52,065 nucleotides of DNA from an uncultured Prevotella sp. (GTDB lineage Bacteria > Bacteroidota > Bacteroidia > Bacteroidales > Bacteroidaceae): NCBI GenBank assembly GCA_937907705.1, contig CALCVP010000040.1, forward strand, positions 1-52,065, in the 5' to 3' direction. The position numbers were made by a program, and so were the translations under genes. This document shows, one piece after another, positions 24,601 through 35,000 of this stretch. The notes below the pieces were generated by a model that was not told where the DNA came from, searched no databases, and saw only the letters and a list, made by a program, of their open reading frames with translations. The first letter of the stretch is position 1; every line of letters begins with the position of its first letter.

Positions 24601-25940
24601 GTAGGCATGGTTGCTTCATTGTTGTTATTGCCTCTTATAGCTTCTGGAAGCTTTCCTTCTATTTTGTCGTTAGGAAATTTGAATGATATGTAGACAGGCT
24701 TGAAGTTGGTAATTCCTATACCATGAATATAGGTAGTGGCAGACATTGTAAGCGTAAGGGTAGTAGGTTTGCTTCCTTGATAGTTGATAGTTTGTATTGT
24801 TCCGTCTGTGCTCGCTTTGGAAGCAAAACTGCTCACTGTATTACCATCTTCATCCGTTACGTTAATGGTGCCCTTATTGCTTTGGTTGCATAAAGTAACT
24901 TGGATAACAGATTGTTGTGCCACCTGTATTTGGATAGTGCCATTCTTTTCTATCTTCCATCCATGGCTGTTATGATAGGCTCCATTCATGATGTTTATAA
25001 CCTCATGGTCTTCTTGGTACCAGTATGGTTTGGTAAAGTCATATATATATTCTGTGCCTACTAAGGGCATCTCTTCAGGAGTAGCCTTGGCATACAGGCA
25101 GATGTCTTTGTACAGTTCTGACCCTTCATGTATTTTTGTGGCTGTTTCTTTAGTGGAGTTGAACCAGCCTCGAAACACATTGCCATCATTTACTGTTACA
25201 TCTTTAGCACCATATTGATAGGTTAACATTGGAAAGTCTTTGGCTGTATTTGCTTCTTTTGTGATAGTCTGCTTGCCGATAAGTGTGTTGCCATCGGTAT
25301 CGTAATAAGAAATAATGGTTTCTTGGGGCGGAGTTACTTCGCCACTTATTTCTAATGAGGTGATAAATGCGAACTGATTAGCACAACGGTTGTAAAAGCG
25401 TAGTTGTACATTTTTTCTATTGATAATATACGATAATTCCTCACCGGCTGTAGTGTTAATGGCTTTGTTGTGTATAGTATCCCATCTTGTCGCACCTTCT
25501 TCTCTTATCAATAGATTCCAACCGCGTCCACCGCTTTTTCCTGTTGCAGCTTGTATGAATTTGATTTTTGTTACACTCTTGAGCACGGAGGTTTCGAAAT
25601 ATGCATAATTAGCCTTAATATTGTTTTCTTCCTTTTCAGCTTGCATGTATCCTAAGGTAATGCAAGAGCCTGTGAACTTGGAGTTTGTTCCTGTCGGGTC
25701 TACCGTTATATTGTTGAGCGAGAAAATCAGTGCCTGTCCATCTGTGGTTTCCTTGTGGATAGCTTTTGCAGGAACGATAGGCAGAGATTCTTCCCAATCT
25801 TGAAAGTCAGTGGAATAGATAACTCTTTCTGTGGCTTGTTCGGAGGCTAAGCAATGAATACAGCCTTCTGATGCCATAGCCACTAATATGATGATAATGC
25901 GTAGAAATCGCACGGTCAAGATGTTTGTCTTTATTTTCAT
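18663..25940 (-). CDS. Giant secreted protein with CE8 pectinesterase domain and type IX-like tail
   Basis: This exported 2425-aa protein has a signal peptide (about 1-32). Three large modules follow, each opening with a Listeria/Bacteroides-type repeat (near residues 450, 930 and 1370; pattern FYxxGxTLxxWxD...Y, then LTPVF) and continuing into a jelly-roll-like domain with W/Y-x-F and a late V-V-T-I-type strand. Ig-like domains lie around 1560-1780. A CE8 pectin methylesterase beta-helix spans about 1785-2080, with catalytic motifs QDTYY, VDFICGDG and LARPWGG all keeping their key Asp, Asp and Arg. Then come an FnIII-like domain (about 2145-2205), a segment with GWSTICLPF, and the terminal GIYISRGKGKFIKK. 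It is the last gene of the fimbrillin operon, 61 bp after the 5184-aa gene. Demethylation of pectin at the cell surface is the likely activity. Confidence 0.9.
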   Translation of the reverse strand: MKIKTNILTVRFLRIIIILVAMASEGCIHCLASEQATERVIYSTDFQDWEESLPIVPAKAIHKETTDGQALIFSLNNITVDPTGTNSKFTGSCITLGYMQAEKEENNIKANYAYFETSVLKSVTKIKFIQAATGKSGGRGWNLLIREEGATRWDTIHNKAINTTAGEELSYIINRKNVQLRFYNRCANQFAFITSLEISGEVTPPQETIISYYDTDGNTLIGKQTITKEANTAKDFPMLTYQYGAKDVTVNDGNVFRGWFNSTKETATKIHEGSELYKDICLYAKATPEEMPLVGTEYIYDFTKPYWYQEDHEVINIMNGAYHNSHGWKIEKNGTIQIQVAQQSVIQVTLCNQSNKGTINVTDEDGNTVSSFASKASTDGTIQTINYQGSKPTTLTLTMSATTYIHGIGITNFKPVYISFKFPNDKIEGKLPEAIRGNNNNEATMPTNAFFYREGWTFVGWTDGINIYDAGTKYTFNEDITLTPKMVENTIALTDINTPVSVVWPFDCTKAPAINVSNNNTEKAIIYTMTPTVEGEKHDVELRIDASSGRLDNTDKRINALSNGAEGAVVNDGTKFTVPAVYGMTVKIHASDKIDTQNLGVMTKFGVGENYSKIALNQADSAYTKIEVQDNGKTLLLTYNGDATKLELSVKKAGTTQYTFGFFKDITVIYPVLPNVITENFITDKDTDNFPNEKPKRAGSAKVEGSTSYPNTGSRFKVGDIVTIVAHPNYGYTVKGYRVKGSNAMLETKTVTDATTQETLLATDYTVTEGITTIEVIFERKTLHKITAQASDTSLGTVLLSPIYENFYKEVYEIANNGKQGKLLRKECWYTEGTEVTVSVETAVECVVDYWTKDESTAHLSEANIYTFTIDNTDHTVIAHLKKGEIGTVVFDISNAHVNGATPDYKGAASMPIETISNVKSFTVPTNYTFYKNIDNNDQPTDNGYTLLYWIDKEDNNRYDIGNTYSFKKKKITLTPVFEYNSTASANRINTTIIRYDFGRKPHLYEDPASQEQRKVSAQAVEIGNNKKTFWTTKAHIDVLQDGKVASYDRDVAMWCNTGSKGYIRNTDLEDWGAFGLGTTFWCYGGVGTKVSILTYSKITTTTIDGTVPTLDTERTDEERLKAGLPTLAEELNSGKKTNLYVYSYTTNNTAERLPIIIGDDYSYYQWIEVIVRAANIVNLHTKIDNTQHGNITSVTSTSDYGVTDTEDGGYAVRQGDRIKVDFERLFGYELDKIVDANLTDSDGNPLTLLQMGGKNDDTVKMIDFDGSTLVTVSKHKDEDGNDVWGSAAGDQKTVFVLSKSEPTKGEFEAGKRTHYEIEFNITNHRSLEICFKEKPTYYITFNAGQQASGVPPVAEWVEAGDKYIIPKNKTLYYEGNTLAYWVDSEYKESMRTDEKDSHIYHIDSVYTAPAKDLRLMPVFAPNSFNILDLVKEETAIWHFTTNAGAPDINYEGTAGILVTQLKNNSQHIDLKLDLNAIDEQDADGNVLGRGKFNNTSNNDRIQINGRSSIYFPSTPECVAQLTAQGDPSGTVVADKKKGDNGYTAESKSIAVTCPGDSAYEKAYFTNTVYAIDFNVTYKPQKVEKATISTLTCGSNTIDNAEIQRQMKAHNHITFKVSSWDAAKEEEKIPAVTGTATMGGTVSITAATVTNKKCVATVYTAGGIVVETYPIIFELETPSDNPQFKEIYVNDVKYTDTTNEIFNVSRSGIVRIVFNRTMKAANIISRDTVNLHGDASGNEITFKYWDAPAGATILLSASPEQGIFKDIYDKTCQQTLSLKLHIITDQNYYQHASFDFIVGQDGSIDDAINAANSNTKTNNQRYYIFVPNGEYQLNGNQSNSVTLVSKSNISLIGQSKEGVQIWNQPITESISNTATIHLDKNTTDFYAEDLILENRFDYWGSSSSGAGRAVVFRDQGNRSILKNVSLSSYQDTYYSNNAKEFRGYLENCDISGVVDFICGDGDIWFEKCNIILRDRSNNNIAAPSTQIGQQWGYVFSNCHIKPEIENPQLLKNYDWTLARPWGGSPACTYLNTKMSILPKPTGWARMNTDEVLRLHEYRSMDAEGILLSLGGRSLSACSPAAGSDNCVLSDEDALNYTIRNVLGGTDGFEPNMLCQQIDAASAATAEKDENSFEWQDNIELDDDILQWNECERALCYFIFKSDANGNWIYKTNTTGTSINLTNFGSGYYCVRAANQRGGLGSATKRILFTILDPYELEIKHQDALSDDGTPYGWSTICLPFNAKVPKEVTAYAATAHDKTTDTDKITDFTMTLTPVEIIDSIKGYIVYGPVGTHYFKPTSRSCNKETILSGNPTKNTISATNISCYVLANKAWGIGFYKYTGSSLSPYRAWLPQNMVSTNIQEILASGQRAIRFIFADGTNALPYPLYYHIDKTDSTVYTTDGLRPKSPVAPGIYISRGKGKFIKK

Positions 25941-26001
25941 AAATAAGATGTTGTCTGTTAAGGATATTTATATAATAGATATTCTTTTATCAGCATAAAG
26001 T

Positions 26002-29000
26002 TTACCGTACAGTCAGTTTCGTCTTTCCAAAAAGGTAGATGCCGGAACGGAAGCCACTGTAAGTGGCAGTGCCGGGTTGAACATCCAAAATACGGTAAAG
26101 CTGTCCCGTAGGTACATATACATATAGTTTGGTTGCAACTGTGCTCTCTATGCGCACGCGCTGTTCACCGATGGCTCGTATAGTCATGTTGTCATCTGAG
26201 ACTGGATTATCATCTTGACGAATGACTTCTGGCGTCATTTGATCAATGCCCATAGTTTCTGCTATATATATGATAGTTTTATCGATAGAATGCCGAGCTG
26301 CTTTGGTGGTCTCAAGCGTTATGTATGTGCGGAAAGGTCTTATAATGGATGCAGCTGAAGCATCACTAAATGCCGTACCATTGTCGTTCATGCCATAGAT
26401 GTTGCCTTTGACCACATCTTTAGCCATGAAAGTGCCTTGGTGATGGTAACCATTGACAGCAGTAGTCATGGTAGTGGTTGCAGGTATAGAGATGGCACTG
26501 TGCAGGGTTTCATTGTCGCTATCTCTACCGTAAGCATGGAATGCAATAGTTTGAGGATTCTCTGTTTTATTGAAGAGATTGTTGTAGAATTTGTTTGACA
26601 GGTCAAACTCATAATATCGTTCCCCCGGAAAACGCACGATGTATGGTACACCTGCTGTGAGGAGAGGATAGTTCTTGTATTCCCAAACGTTGGCATAATA
26701 TGGGTTAGCATCCTTGTTATACAGCCAATCTTCGTATGTATTGATAAAGAATGGATTGTCAAAGGTATAGGTAACGTCTTCTGCTATGTTTGTACCTTTA
26801 TCATTTGTAGGGATAAAGAGGGTGTCAGTGGAGGCATCCGTAGAATTTGGACGAAGAAATACAGCAGAGTCTTGTCTAACTGACACAAGCCCACGAAGCC
26901 AATATTCATGGTGCAAAGTATGGACATTAGTTGCAGGGTTGGCTTGTTCCTCAGCAGTAGGTATGCCATAGAAGTGCGTTATCTCTCCATTGAGTGATGC
27001 TACCGCTTTTTCTACAGTAAATGGCAGACAGATACCTTCCCACGCACCAGCGTTGCTGGCAGCATAATACTTAGGCTTGCGCACATACCAAGCATGTTTG
27101 GTTACACTGAATGGAATAGGCACACAGAAATTATTGTTTTTGCAACTTTCGTCCTCGCTGTTCATATCATTAGTATCGCGTTCTACAAGATGAAGTAGAG
27201 AAGTAGAAAACTCTGTATCATTATTACCTACAATATGGTGTCCTTTGATTAAAGTCTCCTTTGTGGTCTCATTGTAGGCAAGCAATTTATTGACTGCATC
27301 ATATGCTTCTGTATTGTCATCCTCATTGTTGTCAGCAGTGTAAATTAGCAAATTCCGGGTTACATCATCTTTGACATTGAAGTCATAGAATATGCTGGCA
27401 TTGTCATTTACAGGTGGATAATAGATACCACTGCCGGTCATGCCTTTAGCTTTTTCCAAGTCATGCTGGCAAGTGAAGTCAATTGCCGTGGTTGCAGGGT
27501 TATGCACATAAGTTCTCACATTGCTGCTACCTTGATAGAAGGCATTATAGTGGAACGTATTGAGTTGGGCATCACCGTAATAGCCTGCTGTTCGATAAAT
27601 GCGGTTGGTCATGTAACCTACTTGATGAGAGCTGATGGCAGTAGGATAATCAGCTGGAACAGACTGAAGCAATTGACCCCAATAAATGAAGTCGTTCATT
27701 AGTTCATTATCATTTCCTTTTTCATTGAATAGAGGCACATAAGCACCAGAACGAGACGCTGTGGTGCTATCGGTGGCAGCTATATAATCTTGTGCACGTG
27801 CTTTGTCTATTGTGTGCGCTTTATTGTGGCGGGTTTCTGCCTGCTCATAGTTTGGTTCGCTATCAATAGGTCCTGTACGCAAATAAGTAATGCCTGTAAT
27901 CTTACTTGTAATGGAATCTGTCTGCTGAGCATATTGATAGTCACCGTTGGCATAATAGTCGTATACATATTTCAACGTTAATGTATCTTCTTTTGTACTG
28001 TTGCTGAAACGGGTACGAAGATAATATTCGTTGAGGTCATAGGCTACGCGGCCGAAACGGAAATCATCTTTTGTATAATGTTTATCGCTGGTGCCATCCA
28101 TGTGGTAAACGATAGGATTGTCGCTGTTGTTTGTTGTTGGCAACAGTTCAAAACAGCAATGGTAAGCCCCTCCATTGGTACATCCATTTGTGGCTATCAT
28201 ACCGCTTTTCATGCCCAAATTGTAGATATGACCTTGATTTTCGGTTAGAAAAGCATTACCTTCTGCCAGTCCACGAAGAACATGACCGTTTCCATGAAGG
28301 ATTCCTTTGAAAATAATGTTATTGGCTGTATATTCATCAGGAAAAGATAAATCTTTTTGCAAAATGAATTGTGCACAGGCTCCATAGCGTGGCGCATGGC
28401 TGTTGGTACCTATGGTGTCAACAAAATGTATAAAGGCCGTTAGGTCTCTTTGATCTGCAATATAAATGCGAGGTTCTGCAAGTAGGTTGTCGGCATTGGT
28501 TGTAGAAGAGTTTGCTGCAGCAGTTTCTTTTTCTGCTTGTATACGAGCTATTGCTTCTGCTAAATGCAAGTTGATTCCTTCTTGATGTGGATCCATGCGG
28601 TGGTAGTTGTGCACTACGAATTGATCGTCTTTTTGCATGTCTACTGGGAAAATTCTGTCTAAGCCATTCATGGTGATGCCTAACTGTATGCCGTATCCAT
28701 TCATGAAATAGTAGGCTGGAATATCCAAATAGTCATTGGTTTTATCGTAATTACAACCTTTGAACATACCATTCCTTTCGCTGTTACCTTGCTTGTAGGT
28801 GTCATAGCCAGAGGCAATAGATGTGGCTGTCCAATCTGTTTTATCTGTAAATTCCCATTTGCCATCCGCTGTTTGTTCGCGTTTTCCGATGCGCCAATAG
28901 TAACCATTGGCAGAGAATGACTCATCAGCCTTGATAACTACCTTGTCTTTTTTGATACGAATCATTTCGCCGGGTAAAGCACAGTTGTCAACAGTAATAT

Positions 29001-32000
29001 GACCTTCAATGTCAGGACCTTGTACGTATTCTATTGTGAGATAGATGGTATAGGTGTACCAGCGAGGTACTGCACAGTAATAGGTATTGCCTGCTATCAC
29101 CTTGGTTAAGTCTATTTTGCAGTACCCTTCTTGCGTTTTTTTAAATATACTGTCAGGATTTATCGGTGTATATTCTTCACTGATGCCATTCTTTATATAG
29201 TAGGTTACATCAGTAGAGAGTGCTTTGCCATTTTCTATTTGTGTGTAACCACCTTTATCGTTAGCTACAAAGAAATCAGATGCACTGACATTGCTGATAA
29301 TAGGCTTGTTATCAGTTTCGTTAGTGTAACTTTCATATGCAGGAGCCTTTAATATAATGGTTGCAAGACACTTTTCTGCAAGATGCTTGTTGAAGTAGAG
29401 GGAAGTCTCATTGTTGACACTGTCGCTCAGTAGAAAAGATATTTTTGCATCATCCTTTAGCGATGTAGGAAGTTTCTGCTGGATATAGTTTTTGCTGTCA
29501 TAAGTTCCGGAAGAGTTCATTGGTAACAGTGCGGCAAATCCTTTTTCATTGTCATTTATTGATGACGAAGATGGGTCAACGTATGTGGGCGAAGAAGAGG
29601 CACCGATAAAAAGCTTGTATTTTCCGCTGACATCTTTATTGTCTTTATCAGCATTGTTTGCTGTTCCCTTTGGTAGATAATTGCGATATTCCAAATCGCA
29701 TGCATAATCGCTCTTGTCTATCGGATGCCCACTACGCATCTTCATACTGAGAATGGTTACGGGTTGACCAGCCTTTAGTCCAGACAGCACTGTAAGACCA
29801 TCTGAATTGTCATTATAGAATTTGCTTGCATTCTTATAGGTATAGCCTGTTATGTGGGCATTATAATAGTAATTGAAACCTGTAACGTACCAATAATGAA
29901 TATCTATTTCTTTGTCAGGGTCGTTGCCTGTAAGGTGATTGTATCCAGTAGGAAAACAGTCGTCAACAATAAAATGCCCCTCTTTCTCACTGTATGGGAA
30001 AACAAAGTTACCAGTAGTTTCCAGAAAGTCAACTGCATGAGCCGTTACGCCTTCTGCCACAGTTCGCTTGTGTACATTGTCTGCATAAACATAGCCACCG
30101 CCTTCGTCAGCACGCACATCAATCAAATTCATCTCTATAACACCATAGACAGGACCATAGTAGATGCTGTCTGTTATCATTTGGGAAACAGAATCCTTAA
30201 ATTCCTGTGCGTTCTGAATCTTCAGTGCATAGCCAGAGGCAATACCAATCATGTTTTTTGCCGTACCGTCGTTGCGCTTTTGGAAGTTGGATACATTTCC
30301 CTTTTCTGCACTGTCTTCTGAATAATACGCATCAATGTAGCTTTGCTTTACTTGTTGGTACGACTTGTTTGTAAAATCGCCAGTTGATGGAATTGCACCT
30401 GTATCATCATGCCATGGTTCTTTGGAGGCATCATTAAACGGGACATCAGATACGACAGCACCCACATAATGAATGTTGTTGGCCAATCCTAAATAGTTAC
30501 GTGCACGTTTGACAGACTTGTCTTGTAATTGGTTGTCGGCAAATGCAATGTTGTTGGCAAACATTTGTATTTCACCAATACGTGCCATAGAGTAGGGCGT
30601 TTTATCTGTTTTATTGGTAGCATAGTCGCGTGCACCAAGTACAGTCAAGCAGTTATCCTCTAATCGCAAGATATCCAGACGCTGGAAGGTATTGATAATC
30701 TTAGGATTACTAATGGTGAAACTGGCAAAACCGTAGCCTGTAAGGTCTGCACAGCGCATACCTTGCGCATACGATTGATGGCCGTCGCCAAAGATACCGC
30801 CTTCACTGTCATATTCGTAGATATTGGTATCGGTAGGGTCTTGCTGTTCTGGCTTGGCGTACCCAGAGCCAAAGAAGTATTTATCTTGGAAAGAGATATA
30901 TCGATAGTTTCCGTCCTTGTGCTTGTAATAGTAGCCAAAGAGGTCGGTTCCATCAGGCAGACTAATGGCTTTCATCTCTTGATGAGAGATGGTTATATGG
31001 TCTCTGTCAGTAGCATCGCCTTGTTGGGTTGTGGCATCGCCTACCAAAATGGTAGTGTTGCCTCCAAAGCCAACAGTAGTGCTATTGGGCAACCTTTGAA
31101 GTTCTTCCAAATACTCGTTGTTGTTGGCAAACGCATCATAAAGGTTATAGGTGTCGGTGTATTTCAGTACAGTAGTATTGTTGGCCAATACAGAAGTTCC
31201 TTGAGCTACGGAGTAACCTCCGCCATAAATGGCTTCGCCTATTTGAATATTGATGTCGTCCCAAGTTAGCGGTGCTTTTGGTGAAGGAACATAAGGAGTA
31301 AAGTAGTCTTCTTTTACAAAGTCAGTAATATCTTGTCTGCCTACGATAGCATCGTATACCGCTTGTGAAATAATTTCGCCTGTGATAAGATGAATGCTCT
31401 GTTTAATGGTTTCTGATGCCAAATTCGGAAGGGTATCACCTGTTTCAACATTTCCGATTCTATCTATATACTTATTATTTTGGTCTGCACGGTTCAGCAG
31501 ATAGACGCCTGATTGCTTGTCGCCTACCTGATAGTATTTAGGATAACCTACTTTTACTTGTGTAGAACCCCATACATAACCGGAATATGAACCACCTGTT
31601 ATCGCCTTGAATATATGACCGTTGAATACTTCAACATTGGTAACGCCGATGACATTACCCTGTTGCCCGCCACCATAAATAAAATTGGCGGAGGTACCTG
31701 TTGCGTTGAAAGTATGGCTATATGTCGCAGTACCGTCAGTTGCAGAAGTTGATAGGGTGGTAGTAGGTGTCTTGCAAGCAATGTTTTCTGCTACCTTTAT
31801 ATCCGTATTGCCATAAACGTAACTTTCCATACCATACCCGGCTCCATAGACATTAAGAGTCGAAAATTCTGCATTGTTGGCAAGCAGTTCGTTTGATTTT
31901 TCCAACTTTTCTTTTGACTTGCCTTCCAGCATATCGCTTTGGAAGTCTATCGTGATGTCGCCACGTACGGTTCCTGTCTGATAGCAACCTCCATATACGT

Positions 32001-35000
32001 TGCCACCCACATAGGCGCCTTCCTTTTCTTTGGGTTGGAACTTGTTTTTGATATTCAGCTTAATGAACGGATACAGTGAGTGGGCCATGCCAAGTAGATA
32101 GCCACCTTCATGGAATACTTTTCCTTTATAGTTGTAGTTGGCATTGTTACACCCACCTATAATCTTATCGGTAATGGTAAGCCCCTCAGGAAATGTGTAT
32201 TCAAGTACATTGCCAATCTTCATGTTGGCTTTTGGCGTATTTGTTGTATAGTTGTCGATGGTCAATGGATATACATTCATATTTCCACGGTTGCCACCAC
32301 AGCAAAAAGTACCGATGGTACAGTCGGTTAGTCCTTCTCCATCTTCGCAACCATTCCATGTAAGTGAACCTTGAATATCTGTTTCTACAGGTTGAAAATA
32401 TAAGTCAAGCAAGTGTGGATAGACCAAAGGACGTTCTTCGTTTTCAGTTGACAAATAAAGTGTGCTGATGCCTCTGTTGGATGGATCATTTATCCAATCA
32501 ATGGTGTCGGCCAAGTTCAGTTCTTTTGAATAGTCTTCAATATCACCGTTCAGCTTTTGGAACTTGTTCATGAAGTTGTTGTCTTCTGAAGCAGTAAAAA
32601 GCGCATCGCCATTGCACCCCATAAACACGCGGCCAATATTGACATGGTTGCCAATATTGAGGTTGACAGCTCCTGTGGTAATATTTGTTTTAACATTATC
32701 ATCTTGCACTTTCTGTACAGTGGCAGAGTTGCCGCCACCATATACATCACCATTGATAACAACTCCATCTTCAGTCGTATTACCTTTGATATTAATGGTA
32801 ACCTTGTTGGTAAGTGGTCGCCATGAGTTGATATTCACAATCTTGGCAGCATCACTGGCCGCTTTATAAGAAGGCATGGTTTCACGCATAGGTACAGTAT
32901 ATACCAGTGGTTCTGTTTCAGATTCCGGGTCGTCAGGGTTGAGAGGGTAATGCTCGTTTACGGTAACTTTGGTGTTACCTTTTTTGTCGAGTGCATACAG
33001 ATAGTTGCCGTTACCGGCGCCATACACATTACCGTAGACATGACCGCCATAAATATTAATATGGGTACCTGTACCGCCATTGTCAGAGAAATATCCTTGC
33101 TCGTTGAGTCTTACATTTACATACCCTGACACGTCATTGCCACCATAGATGTCGCCATGAATGTATATACTATTGTTCGTATTATCAGTGCTTTTTTGTC
33201 CTATATTAATTGTTGTACTTTTGAGAACATCACCCATCAAACCACCACCGAATATGTCGTGGCAGTCGATAGACTGAATATTTACGTTGGTATTGTTGAC
33301 TGTATTGTAGAAACCTCCGCCGAATACGCGTCGACAGAATATTCCTCCTGTTCCCTTAATATAGGTGTTGCCTTCCACTTTGCCAGAGTAGCCACCTCCC
33401 ACGATATCCATGACAGAGCATCCGCTAACGAAGTGTTTGTATTCTTCGCCTTCTTTCATACCAAGGTCATTAATGCTGGCATTGGACATGGCAATATTGA
33501 TGTTGGTATTGCCAAGTATATTTGTGTTTTCACCATAGCCGGCACCAAATATACAGAAGTGAGGTGAACCCACCTTCTCGTAGATTTCCTTCCATTCGTC
33601 ATATTCAAAGAAGCTTTTGTTAGCGTCTGTTACACCAGATATTACTTGTGTGCTGTCATGAAGCAATCCTTTTACCATTGTAAGATAAGTATTGCCACTG
33701 CCGTTAAGATTGCCGTTATCGTCCTTCTTGCCTATTATACATGCCGTATTTCCACCAGCATAGATATTGTGGTTAATCTTGAATTTGCGAGCTTCCGGGT
33801 CATATTGTGGCGAATATGTTTTCTCACCAATAATAGAAGTAGGTTCCCAAAATCTCTTGTTTATCAGCCAATAAGATGTTAACAGGGCATCACCACCTGT
33901 AATAATCATATTTGTGTTGCCGGTTACATTGGCAAAAGTGGTATCCATTATGGCTACTTGGTTGACATAGACTGTGTCGCAATTGCCCCATCCACCGCCG
34001 AATATATTGTTGCCTATATATCCGTCATTCACAGCAACAAGTGTATTGCCATAGATAGTTCCATTTTCACAGCCACCATAAATTCGATTCCATATATAAG
34101 GTTTAACGGATGCATTAATGTCATTTGTTGGGTGCTTTAAATTGCCATCACTTGAGGGATTATAGCTCTTTCCGGTGGCTAAATCGCAGTAAGGGTAATT
34201 GATAGTGGGCCTATCTATAATAAGGCATGCATTTCCATAGATGCCTCCTAATTGCGTATAGTCGGCACAAGCAGCTTTGGATCGACCCTTTCCACCCGTA
34301 AATACCCGTGAGTAGACAATACCACCACGTATGTTCACCAAAGAAGTGCGCTTAATATTGTTGCCTTCATAAACGTCCTTGTGTGTAAATTCTACTGGAT
34401 TTGCCTCTACTGTTCCTACGTTGGCTACATCACCGCCACCGTATACACTGCCGAAAATTTGGGTTCGCTCAACTTGAGCGTTTTCCCCGTTGATTTTTTC
34501 ACCATAGACATGAACTTCAGTTTTTCCGTTGACACGAGCCATATCTGGAAAGTCAATTAACTTGTTTTCACTGCTGAGAATGGATTCTACACCAGCACCG
34601 CCACCATATACATTGTTTGCAATATTGCCAGCTTTCATGAATACCTTTGCGTTTCCGCCGATACTGCCGAAGTTATAGTCTGTGTCTTCTGTGGTTAGGC
34701 TATAAGGCTTTGCTCCAAGTCCAGCACCATAGATGTTGTGACAAGACAGTTCACAGTCTGTTTCAACGTAGGTGTCTCCTAACACGTAGCCGGAGAAACC
34801 TCCACCGTGTATTTCCATAAAGGTGAAATTAGGCATGCCAAGTGCCCATGCCCAACGACTGGCACGATAGCGCAGATAGGTCTTGGGGTCGCTGTCTGTA
34901 CCGTCAGTACTGCCATAGTATAGCCTTTTGTCTTCTTTCGAAATCTTCTGAAAGTCGTCATAATATTGATTTTCAAAAGTGTTGTACACTTTCATGTCAT

